A stretch of DNA of 64,000 nt, taken from Athripsodes cinereus (Eukaryota > Arthropoda > Insecta > Trichoptera > Leptoceridae). The notes under the pieces are model-generated. The model did no database searches and had not been told where the DNA came from. It saw only the letters and a list, made by a program, of their open reading frames with translations. This document shows positions 1-10,499 of the stretch, piece by piece. The position numbers and the translations under genes were made by a program. Location: positions 11,408,001 through 11,472,000 of the forward strand of contig OX388322.1 in assembly GCA_947579605.1 (NCBI GenBank), given 5' to 3'. Every line of letters starts with the position of its first letter. Position 1 is the stretch's first letter.

Positions 1-1084
1 AAAAAATTATTAAGGGCATGTCTTATGCTCACTGTTATACTGAAAAAAGTTACCATTTTGAAATTCTGATCTGAATGGAGCGGCGATGGAATCTATTACA
101 ATTAACTTTATTTCTTCGTTAGTTTTCAATAAACGTGGTAGTTGGACTTTTATACAATGTTTTAACTCTTCCTTAAATGTAACTATAATTATATATGACA
201 ACTATATTTTATAAGTATATAAATTTAAAATCGCTTATCGAAAATTGCCTCACCCATTCAATTAACTCCAAAATAAACAGTTTCTCTCCGTATTTTGTAA
301 TTTCTTGTTTAACATCTTGGATATTATTTATGTAAGAAAATATTTGTTGTAAACGTTTGGAAGGAAACACATCTTCAGTAGAAATATAAACAGCCCCTGT
401 AACAATCATAAATATCACATTCATTTATTTGTTTAATGAATTACTTTTACTCAATATACTTTATATTTAAACTTGAGAAGCAGAATAATTTGAAGGTATA
501 TAAATATATCTCTTGAGATACCTTTTTTCCAGCAGTGACTAGCGATTTGTAATGCAATTTGTGTTTTTCCACATCCACTTTCACCAAATATTTCTACAAT
601 TGTACATGGTCTAAGCCCTCCTTGTAGATACTCATCTATAACACTACATCCTGTTGACAATTTCCCCAGAAAATTTTCTTTTTCATAAATTTGATGAGCT
701 ACAAACATTAAGTACAAATGAATACTATAATGTGATGCCTACACTAAAATAAAAAGAGGGATTAAATGAATTGCAAAAACAAATACTTTTAAAAAGTCAT
801 TATAATACCATCTACAAAACTTTCAGGAAGTATCAAAGATGCAGCTGCTCTTTTTAGTATAAATACGCAATCCATGGGTAGATTTAGAAACCGAAGATAA
901 TGCTCATCTGAAGTTGTTATTGCTTGTTCTGGGGTTTTTATATTATCTGAAACAGAATCAATAAGTTAATATAGATATGAAATGCTGGCGTGTCTATTAT
1001 AAAAAAAAGGCAAAAAAAGAGAAATGCTATACTTTTCTCAAGATAATTAGCCAACCACTTTGGTAAACTTTCTAAAAAACTCAT
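1..1084 (-). CDS. XRCC3: XRCC3-like RAD51 paralog, 5' five exons (3' end outside window)
   Basis: RecA/RAD51-family recombination protein of the XRCC3 type, expected to act in the nucleus in homologous repair with a RAD51C partner. Five exons read right to left with matching phases: 1084-1033 (ATG at 1084-1082), 946-809, 698-522, 396-254 and 201 to about 54. Exon 3 carries the Walker A motif GESGCGKT after LSTGCSVIDEYLQGGL. Exon 4 has AVYISTEDVFPSKRLQQ, and exon 5 has the Walker B strand LIVIDSIAAPFRSEF, both close to the XRCC3 pattern. Introns are short; the last, 253-202, is about 52 bp. A second AG in exon 5 at 184-183 would break frame, so the one at 203-202 was chosen. The exon 5 donor is uncertain (GTAACT at 53 or GTGAGC further down). 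The C-terminal part of the core lies beyond position 1. Spn-B-type paralogs are the alternative name for the same group. Confidence 0.88.
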
Positions 1085-1133
1085 TTTTTAAGTGAACCGT
1101 CAGAACCGTTAAAACAACTAGTTTTAATATACT

Positions 1134-2176
1134 ATTTAGTCATGTGTAACACAGATCCGACCCGAGTCAAATGTTCGGGTCCTTCCAAATTGACCCGCGG
1201 GTCTACAGATCACCTACGGATCTTACGGGTCCTAATGATCTGTTTGAGCGGAGACCCGTTGGATCTGTGAGGACCCGATGACCCGAAAGATCTGTTTGAG
1301 ACGATGACATGTAGGATCCGTTTAAGCGGATGACACGTAAGTTCTGTATGTTTTGTTCACAAATTGAATAGAATGACCGTTTGTACTTACCCATACATAC
1401 ATACCATCACGCCGCTTCCCATACATACAAATCCGTATTCTAATAATATATTGTGTTTTATTGCTGGAAAGTATCGCAAAGTTTTGCTAGTCTCTAAAAA
1501 CATTTTTCACAAAATAATACTACAATACACAAACACAAAATATTTCACAAAAAAATATCATGGCGAAACATTTTATGAAACCAATACTTTTTCATATAAA
1601 ATGTTTACCTTTAATCAATAGCTTATCCACTATTTATTTCAACTAAACCTTTGCACAGTTCACAATAAAAAGTATTTTCCTAATTGAAATTAATTGGTAG
1701 TATGTTGTTTTTTTTCCTTTATTTATATTGTTTTTCTTTGTTTATGCATTATTTCTCTTGACTGTTTTTTTTTTAATTTGTATTATTTGTAAAGGCTGAT
1801 ACAGCTGTTTGTTATGTAAATAAATAAATATTTTATGGCCAATAAATGTCATTATTATTATTCTTATAATTATTGAGTACTCCGTTCAGATATTAAGTGT
1901 AAAAATCTCCATACCGTATGAAAGACATAGTGGATCATAGACAATAAGCTATCAACACCGGAAACAGCTCCGACCCGTAGACACAGGTATATGCTGCAAC
2001 CGGAAAGACCCGTGACCCGTGTATGTACCTACAGCGGAAACGGGTCCGAGCTAAAGACAAAGATCTGGGTTGTAACCGGAAAGACCCGTGACCCGAATCA
2101 TATGTTCGGCTCACTGCTATCAGTGGACCCGAACGGGTCGGGTCGCCTCAAAGTGATCTGTTACCCATGACTAAAT
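1134..2176. mobile_element. Inverted-repeat element with GC-rich, motif-dense ends
   Basis: The outer ends are inverted copies: the left reads ATTTAGTCATGTGTAAC and the right, reverse-complemented, ATTTAGTCATGGGTAAC. TACT flanks both sides and may be a 4-bp target duplication. About 200 bp at each end is GC-rich and full of ACCCG/CGGGT and AGATC motifs, while the middle (about 1440-1900) is ordinary AT-rich DNA. No open frame of note is present. It looks like a non-autonomous DNA transposon with subterminal repeats; the superfamily is not resolved. Its left end lies only about 50 bp upstream of the XRCC3 start codon. Confidence 0.6.
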
Positions 2177-2316
2177 TACTATTACAGTATTATACTCTAT
2201 GACTACTAGGTAAAAAAAACTTGTTCAAATGAAACTTTTCGCGCCCATTTGAAGTTGTCAATTTCATTGCCATAGATAAAAAAAATCGTAGAGGAATTAT
2301 TTTGGATTTCTTAAGT

Positions 2317-3105
2317 AGCATTCACATTGCTTCACTTTGGATGATCATCCAGAGTGTCAGGGTCAAACCTGTTCATCGAAAGTGAACACGTCTGTTCACA
2401 TTTGTTCATCCTATGCTTTCACTGCCGTGTCAACACTCACTATCATGTTGTATGTAGTTTGACGTATTTACGTAAAAAAATAATAAAATAAATAAAAAAA
2501 TTTAAATATCATTTATCAAAAATTAAAACAAGTAAATACAATTCTCGACAGCATGATAATTTTGTACATGATTCTGACTTTCAATACAAATTCATAGATA
2601 AAACTTGTTTATGGTCGTTTCAGTGAAAGGTCCTTTCATCGAAATTATGTCGGGTAGCAATCGCTTTCATCCGTCATCGCTAGTGATCACTATTGATGAA
2701 ACGCCCGTTCACACTCATTCATCTTGGAGGATCATCCGGAGTGATCACTGAAAGTGAACAAATGTGAACGACCCTTTAGACAATAACACAAATAAACAAG
2801 TGAGTCAGTTTGTCAGTCTGTGCAAATAGTTAAAATGAGTTATGTATGTCGTGAGTGAATGAGTCAGTGACTGAGCTCGCAATCAAGTCATAGAAAGTGA
2901 GTCAGTGGGCGAGCTCGCAATTGAGCCAACGAAGGAAAGGAAGTGAAAATAAAGCCTATTTTATTATTAATTTTATACGCGGAAGTAAAATTTAGTAATC
3001 TGTATTCAAAAAGCTATGATTGAAGTAAATATTATATCAGATTTTTCGTTATGGAGGATCATCCATAGTGATACTGAAAGAAAGTGAAGAAGTGTGAATC
3101 CGCCA
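2317..3105. mobile_element. Imperfect inverted-repeat (MITE-like) element
   Basis: The left end (ATTCACATTGCTTCACTTT from about 2320) matches the reverse complement of the right end (ATTCACACTTCTTCACTTT). TAAGT occurs just outside both ends. Inside, a GATCATCC-centred motif recurs at about 2339, 2729 and 3056, each followed by an AGTG-type sequence, and a GAGTCAGTGACTGAGCTCGC-type segment is duplicated near 2850-2925. It has no coding capacity. It fills the space between the 1134-2176 element and the CRIPT promoter. Confidence 0.5.
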
Positions 3106-3296
3106 TAAGTCTACGTACTTTTATGTCTGAACTACGTTTTTTCAAAATTCGTGTTGGCAACACTGGTGGTGGTTGTCAAAATGTCAACTTGCTGATTCTG
3201 TGGATTTGTTGAGTTTTGTTTTGGTGGTTTTGATACGATTTCCTAAAAAGTTATTGTATCGCTTATTAATTTATAATAAGAATAATCACTTTAAAA

Positions 3297-4894
3297 ATGG
3301 TATGTGAAAAATGTGAGAAGAAACTAGGAAAAGTAATTACACCAGATCCTTGGAAGAGTGGCGCTAGAAATACTGTTGAATCAGGGGGGCGAAAAGTTGG
3401 TGAAAATAAAGCCATCACAGGAAATAAAGCTAGATTTAGCCCATATACGGCAAAGTTTGAGGGATGCAGGTAATCAAAAGATTATCCATAACATTCTCCT
3501 CTCGTAAAAACTATAAAAACATAAACTTCTGTATTCCAGTGGTTTTTCTCCTATATAGTGCACATCACATTTAAAGCTATTCAGCCTATTTATAGTCCAG
3601 CTTCTGTAGCAAAAACGTATGAACTAACTTATTTGAGCGGCCCCACCCGTTCTCGAGTATTTTTTTCCATAGAAAGAGCCTATTAGCATTATTATTAAGT
3701 ACATTCAAATTGGTTTTATTGCAAATTAAAATGTTTGCATTAAATATAGACCATTAAAGGATGACGTCACAGAAAAATCATTGAGGGGCATCAGGCATCC
3801 CAACACAACACATTCACAGTGTTTACGGTGTAATATTAGGTGGGGCGCCTAAAGAATAGATACCTAATAATAAAAAAAACTGTCAGTGTCGATTTTGTTA
3901 TTATTTTGTCGTCTGACTTTCTTTTTTTTCTCTTATGGCATAACATCCTACAAGGATGATTTGCGCAATCTGATTGCTTGCCCCCCAAGCAAAAGCAAAT
4001 CCATAGACAAGACCACGTGACCTTTAATGGTCTATTGTTCTGATATCATTGTCAGAGATCAATCATTTATAAGTATGTATTGAAGAATGTAATTTTAACG
4101 TATAGTATTTTAGCGAGTGACAAAAAATTTAACTAAATGTGAGCGACGACAAGCTACTTTTAAGCCAGCGACCACTTATACAGTTTGTGCAACTTCATAA
4201 CTATTTAGGTAACAGCATTGTGGCAACCATATAAATCAAAAATTTTCAGATATATTTGATATGAGCTGCATTTTATTTCAGATGACATGCTAATTTAAAT
4301 ATAAATTTTGTGATATGTGTTAAGTCATTGGTGGTCAGATAGTACTTTCGATTAAGAGATCACGGGTCTGAACCGGGCTGCCGACTTATTCTATTTTCAC
4401 GATACAAGTGTATAGTTTAATTTAAGGATGTATTTAGGTTTATAATTATTACAAGCAATTCATCTTAATCATTAAAAAAACTACACAATTCAAAATAATC
4501 AGGAATGGTTTTGAATTAAGTATTTTTCGTCACTCATTTAATATATTCTGTCACTCACTTAGTATAACTTTGGTTCATTATTAGTCGGCAACTCAGTTTT
4601 TTGTCTTACAAATAGTATTAGAGTCTGTTCATTGTTTGTCAACCATTTGTTTTTGGGGTCGCCATTTAAACATTTCGCATTTTTAATCATCTGATAATAT
4701 AATATATTACATTAGAGATTACATTTTAAAATTATTACTAAAATACTTGCTTTTTTATTTCTAGGATATGCAGAACAAAAGTGCATCAAGTAGGATCCCA
4801 TTACTGCCAAACATGTGCTTACAAGAAGGGAATATGTGCTATGTGTGGAAAGAAAATGATAGACACCAAAAACTATAGACAGAGTTCAACGTGA
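3297..4894 (+). CDS. Cript: CRIPT, cysteine-rich PDZ-binding protein (two exons)
   Basis: Small zinc-binding adaptor. In vertebrates CRIPT binds the third PDZ domain of PSD-95 through its C-terminus and associates with microtubules; it is also linked to spliceosomal complexes. Exon 1 is 3297-3469 (57 codons plus two bases, then GTAATC) and exon 2 is 4765-4894 (acceptor TTTCTAG), joining in frame to 100 residues against 101 in human. The start MVCEKCEKKLGKVITPD, the middle ARNTVESGGRK and the end YCQTCAYKKGICAMCGKK are almost the family sequence, with all CxxC pairs present. The C-terminus reads YRQSST, so the hydrophobic last residue of the usual PDZ ligand is replaced by Thr. The 1.3 kb intron holds a dispersed repeat (4115-4665). 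Both exons are too short to stand out as long open frames. Confidence 0.95.
4115..4665 (+). repeat. Dispersed ~550-bp repeat with SINE-like core (copy 1)
   Basis: Matches 10500-11140 over most of its length and 28465-28610 over its first part. It begins with GTGAGCGACGAC, continues through a core around 4330-4450 with a B-box-like GGTCTGAACCG, then CGATACAAGTGTATAGTTTA and TGTATTTAGGTTTAT, and ends in CACTCA/CACTTAG motifs. The core resembles the tRNA-derived SINE at 49826-50012. It lies wholly in the CRIPT intron. Confidence 0.65.
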
Positions 4895-5807
4895 AACACT
4901 GACACATGTCAGTGAGCATATTAATTAAAATCAATGTACATAAATATGAGAATGCTGTCATATTCAACAATGTGGTACAAATTTAATGTTCTAGTTTAAG
5001 GAATATTTGGGTATAAGAGAGATTTCTCTGTTATTAGAGACACAAACAGTTTACATAGTAAGTGTTAGCAATATGAACTTAATAATAATATTGAGTAATA
5101 AGTAAAATAATAATAATATAATGAAGTATGATAATAATGAAGCAACTGTTCGCAATATAAACTTAATGATAGCATGAATTTTATATTTTAATTCATAAGT
5201 ATAATAACAATAATGAAGTATGAATCCATTTGTAAACAACCAAAAGATTGAAAAATTGTTGTTCAACGTTTTTTTATACATACTTTGCTTGTTAATATCC
5301 TGATATGTTGAGATTTTCAAATATGTATTATTATTTTTTACTCTCTGGATTTTTTTTTGGCGGCCATTTTTGTATCGTGCTGCAGGTGATTTTTAATGAA
5401 AATAGATCTTTAGAAAAACTATTGTATCTTTTTTGTTTGTTAATTAAAAGAGATAATTAAAAAGTGTATTTTACTGTCACTGAGATATCACAATAGTCTA
5501 TTAATAATAAAAGAGTGTTGAATATCCAAGGTGCGGGAACAGACTAAAGTCTCAAAGTATGTGCGTGCCAACATTTACATAATATTATACAAAAATGTGC
5601 CAGACATTGGTGTATACATTAATGTTGTTGTGATATTTAACAATTTTTAAGAAATATATTTTCTTACTTCCTAAAAGAATATTTTTTTATCAGATGTCCT
5701 CTCGCCCGACAAATCCTTTAATTCATATTGCCGCCATTCAATATTGGCCCTACCATTGTTAGTATGTGAATTGTGTATTGAAACCTCCGCGTACTCATAA
5801 CCCGATA
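4895..5807. other. CRIPT 3' flank, no further gene seen
   Basis: AT-rich sequence after the CRIPT stop, probably including its 3' UTR. An AATAAA lies near 5505, but the true poly(A) site cannot be chosen. No coding segment or known repeat is recognised. Confidence 0.4.
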
Positions 5808-5815
5808 GTACTAAT

Positions 5816-8445
5816 CAGAGATGTGCAAAATACTTCCAAAAAAGTATTTAAATACAAAATACAAATACTTTTGAATTTTTGTATTTCAAATACAAAATAC
5901 TAAATACTTTTTCAAAATGGTATTTAAATACAAAATACAAAATACGTATTTTCAAAATACTTTTTTAAAATACCTTTTTAAAATACTTTTTACAAATAGT
6001 CGAACAAGGTGTAAGACAAAAGTATTTAATATTTAAACCATTGATGAATGAAAAAGAAATTAAAAACTGGACAAAAGTATACATAAGTGGAGAAAGGGTT
6101 GACATGATTAGAAACAGTTGCCTTGTCGCTACCATCTATATGCGGACGATTTGCAAATCTATACACATGCTAAACTTCACAATATCTCCTCTGCCATTTA
6201 TTCTACCAATGAGTGTTTGCAACAGATCTCAAACTGGGCTAGTGCTCATGGATTACTCCTCAATGCCTCAAAAACCCAGACAATATTCATTGGTAGCCTT
6301 CACTCTATATCCAGGTTGAAAAATATGAATTTACCTCCCACTACTATGAATTCAGTAGCAATACCCTCTTCGGCGACAGTAAAGAATTTGGGCATAATCA
6401 TGGACCAGAGACTCTCTTGGCAGCATCAATTTAACACTCTAAAGAAAAAGTTTTTTTACAAGTTCCACACTCTTAAGATGCTGCAAAAATTCTTGCCCAC
6501 TAAAGTAAAAATTTTATTGGTCCAATCCTTGCTGTTGCCCATTATCGACTATGCTGATATCGTGTATGTGGACATGAATCAGGATCTAATTGACAAACTT
6601 GATCCACTTCAGAATGTTGGCATAAGGTTTATTTTTAATCTAAAAATAAAACTGACCACATTTCTGAATATCGTAATACCCTGAAATGGCTTTCTGTACG
6701 ACAAAGACGTGAGCTCCATCTACTCACATTTGTCCACAATGCTCTGTACGCAGGATCAACCCCGTACTATATTAAGGAGGCTTTTGAATACTTGGCGAGT
6801 CACGGTTTACCTCTGAGGTAGCATAACCAGCGCATCCTGTCAATCCCGGCTCATGGTACAACTTTCATCTCAAAATCTTTTGCAGTTCAGGGTGATCGTT
6901 GCTGGAATAATCTCCCTTCAAAATTTAGGCTGACTCAAAGTCTGACGTCTTTCAAGCGAGCCGTTAAGGAGAAAATGATTTCCACAAATACAAACACAGC
7001 CTCTAAAACCTGAAACCCATGACTCCTAACCGCCCCTCCTTTTTCCCCCCTTTTCCTTTCCATGTATGTATGTTTGTATCTTTTTTTTTGCACTCTCTCC
7101 CTTTTTATATATATGTGTGTGTATGTATGTATGTTTTGTATATATGTTCACTTTGTGAATGTATTTTTTTTCTCTTTTATTTCCAAAATCCTTTAGATCA
7201 TTGATTTTATTTTTATCGTATGTTTTCTTTTTTCTTTTTAAGTTAATACTTTTGGGTTAGTTGGAAGAGATCGCGCCTTTGCGATAAACTCGCCCTCTGT
7301 ATATTGATTGTATTTAATTTGAATGTATACCTTTTATGTAATTGTTTTTTATCAATGTATAGTAAAGAATGAATAAATAAATAAATAAATTAGATATAGC
7401 ATTGCTTGCAGACAATTGATGAATACCATTGATGAATGAAAAACTGGACAAGAGTATACATAAATGGAGAAAGGGTTGTCATGATTTGATATATCATTGC
7501 TTGCAGACAATGAGGATGAGCCTTAGGAAGAACTGTCAAAATAGAAAAAAAATATAATTAAGTCATGACAAAATGTACCGTTGTTAGAAGAGATAAGCCG
7601 AAAATTGTCATAAATGGATTGAGTATCATCAAGCAGGTAAGAGAATTCCTGACTTGGGCTGCAAAATAAATCAGAATGGATAATCCAAATCTGAAATCGT
7701 ATGGACTACTGTAACATCATATTATAACAAGGACTGCTCCAAACTCTTCCTTATCGTCTTCAGATGGTTTTTAATGTTGCCTCTGGATCATTTACAGAGA
7801 GAATAAGAGCTGCCACATAACTTCACTACTAAGAAGTCTACACCAACTGTGAGTCCTAGAGATAGTGGTATTTAAACTGTGTCTCACTGTCCACAAGGCA
7901 GCACACCACCCACTGAGCTGTTCCGCTGACGAAAATGTGTGGCGAAGGCTGTGATCAGCTTCTTAAACTCGTTGAACTCAAAAGGGCAAATACCTCTAAA
8001 TTTGCAGAAAGAAGAAACAGAGTCGCAGCGTCATCTGCCTGGAACAGATTGCCTCCAGACAAAATTAAAAATGCTACCATTCAGGAGAAATCACAGCGCC
8101 CTTGAGATGGCCATGAAACATTAAACGGCGTCATGTATAATTTGTTCAATCATCATTATTATGTGTGTATATCTCTAATGGAAACGTTGTATTTGTAATT
8201 CAACAAATTGGCAAAAAAAGCTTGCGTACGCGCATATCAATTAATGGTAGAATTTTGTTTCAAACAATAAAAAGGTATTTTGTAAAAGTATTTTGTGTAA
8301 AATACAAAATACTCAAAAAAAGTATTTCAAATAAAATACAAAATACTTTTTACAAAAAGGTATTTGAAATACAAAATACAAATACGTATTTTGTATTTTG
8401 TATTTGTATTTTAAATACTTTTATTTCAAATACGTCACATCTCTG
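5816..8445. mobile_element. hAT-type non-autonomous element, copy 1, with captured LINE pieces
   Basis: The ends are CAGAGATGTGC and (reverse-complemented) CAGAGATGTGACG, resembling hobo-type hAT termini. They are flanked by a perfect 8-bp duplication GTACTAAT (5808-5815 and 8446-8453), the hAT signature. Each end has about 200 bp of AAATAC/GTATTT repeats that can fold back on themselves and on each other. The interior has no hAT transposase. It holds a degraded piece of RTE-type reverse transcriptase (from about 6000 and again 7395-7700), a CR1-type C-terminal piece (about 7750-8110), and a later CR1 insertion (6113-7388). The same layout occurs at 58111-59898. Confidence 0.85.
6113..7388 (+). 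mobile_element. 5'-truncated CR1-type LINE inside the hAT element
   Basis: Encodes the last third of a CR1-like reverse transcriptase: YADDLQIYTHAK near its start, then VKNLGIIMDQRLSWQHQ, and NVGIRFIFNL near 6615-6645. A frameshift near 6650 is followed by WNNLPSKFRLTQSLTSF-type sequence to about 7010. The 3' UTR ends in (AAAT)n at 7369-7390. ATTAGA flanks it at 6107-6112 and 7389-7394, so it is a target-primed insertion. It is not functional: the 5' part is missing and the frame is broken. The same 3' end recurs at 49435-49545. Confidence 0.85.
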
Positions 8446-8465
8446 GTACTAATTCAGCGATGAAG

Positions 8466-8600
8466 TTTGCCACCCATCCTGAATGTCTTGATTTTATATT
8501 GGCACGAAGAGGAAAGTTTGCATGTTTCTTACATGCAGCTGATCTGCTGGCTACCCCACTTGTGGGATATGCCGTGATGGTATAGTAGTAGTAGTAAATG
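8466..8600 (+). repeat. Short dispersed element with (TAG)n tail, copy 1
   Basis: Best copy of a family of about 130 bp: ACCCATCCTGAATGTCTT, then GGCACGAAGAGG, CATGCAGCTGATCTGCTGGC, a small CCCCACTTGTGGG-type hairpin, GATATGCCGTGATGG and a TAGTAGTAG tail. Related copies lie near 17690, 31100, 33480, 34980 and 53020. The tail suggests a LINE or SINE 3' end. Confidence 0.6.
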
Positions 8601-8649
8601 TAAAATGTACCAGTTCCGACTGAATCCTAATATTATTAACAAATAGATC

Positions 8650-8984
8650 AATTTGAGGTGCCTGACTGTATCATTTGATATGTTTATTTTAAGGATGAGA
8701 TGTGTTTCCTGTCTTGAATTTGAGGTGCCTGACTGTATAATTTGATATGTTTATTTTAGGGATGAGATGTGTTTCCTGTCTTGAATTTGAGGTGCCTGAC
8801 TGTATCATTTGATATGTTTATTTTAGGGATGAGATGTGTTTCCTGTCTTGAATTTGAGGTGCCTGACTGTATCATTTGATATGTTTATTTTAGGGATGAG
8901 ATGTGTTTCCTGTCTTGAATTTGAGGTGCCTGACTGTATCATTTGATATGTTTATTTTAGGGATGAGATGTGTTTCCTGTCTTG
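8650..8984. repeat. 67-bp minisatellite, five copies
   Basis: Five head-to-tail units start at 8650, 8717, 8784, 8851 and 8918, each opening AATTTGAGGTGCCTGACTG and closing GTTTCCTGTCTTG. They differ at only a few positions, so the expansion is recent. 67 is not a multiple of three and no frame is kept. Confidence 0.95.
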
Positions 8985-9339
8985 AATCTCTTATTTTTTT
9001 TATAATAAGGAAAGCCCAACATGCGTGTTCATTGTGAGTGGTTACCCCATTAGAATTTTATTGCGGAAAATGGCATAATTCATATTTCTTATTCATAGAA
9101 ACATTTATTATACATATTTGATAATTTACATAATTATATTGTAATTTACAATGTGTTACTGTTACTGCCATACTGCATTGGCGCTAACTACAGATACATT
9201 AGAAAAATATAATAACACATTGAAATATTAAAACAACAACACTACAGCCACAAAGAAAGCATTCCCGTGCTTGACAACATCTATGTGAATTATGTACTAC
9301 TTACCCCAACCCTAAATCCAATTAAAACATAAGATGTGT

Positions 9340-9595
9340 ACAGCTGTCAAATCTTAAAAATTCTCAATTTCTCGAATAAAGGTTCTATTGTTCATAGAAA
9401 AGGCGTGTCCGTGAATTACTCTTGTAACTGCCTTTTGAGCAATAAAAGTATGATTTAAGTAGACTTCGGATGCTGCACCCTAACACTTTATGCCATATGT
9501 CAATGGTAACTGGCACAGTGCATCATACATCCTAATCAATTTACATTTAGTCAGTAAATTATGATTCACAAGAATCTGAAGTTGTATCACATGAG
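9340..9595 (-). pseudogene. LINE reverse-transcriptase C-terminal fragment
   Basis: Read on the minus strand, 9595 to 9340 gives LIRMYDALCQLPLTYGIK, a stop, then GAASEVYLNHTFIAQKAV and TRVIHGHAFSMNNRTF. This is the pattern of the region after the thumb in CR1-like LINEs (LTYGI..WG.AS....I..QK...R.I). At least one stop is present and no start or end of an element is visible, so it is an old fragment. Confidence 0.6.
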
Positions 9596-10499
9596 CAGAT
9601 GCCGATTTTTATCATCATGGGGCTGGCCTCTCCTTTTTAATGAAAAGGTTATATCCTTTGTCCTTCCAAAAAAATAAAAAATACTGCATATTTATTTGTT
9701 TGAAGTATAATAATTATAAAAAAAAGATATAATATTGTCAAAATATTTTATTTAATCCATTAATACATCATATTAAGGCACCACAAAGACTTTATTCTTA
9801 ACAACTAGAGCGAAATTATTTTTTAAATCAATAAAACATATTCTCTGTAAGTAATATATATATATATGTATAATAATTATAATACAAAACTATAAAAAAA
9901 TAATATATTACTAACAACGTAACAAATATAATATTATACGATTATATAACATTCAAATTAATATCATTTATATATACGTATATACGTAACTATCTTCATA
10001 AATTCACAGGTAATTGTGCAAATAAATTCAACATTTGTGCTCTAAAAGGAAGAAATTCATTTAATATGAGCTACTTCAGAAGATAAACATTATATTATAA
10101 TAAACATATGTTATACATTGCCCACTTATAAACCTGGTTCCTAATTATAGTAAGTTTATTGCATATTTAAAAAGTATTTATCTTTTTCGTTTAGTATTGC
10201 ATATTGTTTAAATATGAAGAAACCTTAATTATAACTAAATACAATCCCTTCACATGTATATTCACATTTTATTGCCATTTGAAAATGTTGCTGCGATCAC
10301 ATAAATGATTTTACTAGTAGACTAGTCATGCAGATACATTAATAAAATAAATATAAAAAGATAAAGAAGATTGCAATAGGAATACACATTTTGATAAAAA
10401 TATGAAATGAATACTCTAATTAAATGGATAGTATTTATATGAGTGACAGAAAATTCAAATTTTAGGTTGCAATAAATACAGAAATGAGCATTTATGGAA

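Noticed and set aside
4321..4450. Independent tRNA-SINE insertion inside the CRIPT intron
   Set aside because: No separate target duplication was seen and the same core sits at the same place in the 10.5-kb copy, so it is treated as part of the larger repeat.
8165..8452. Frame of 95 residues (and the similar 59660-59953)
   Set aside because: It reads through the AAATAC foldback block at the hAT right end; the similarity between the two comes from the element, not from a gene.
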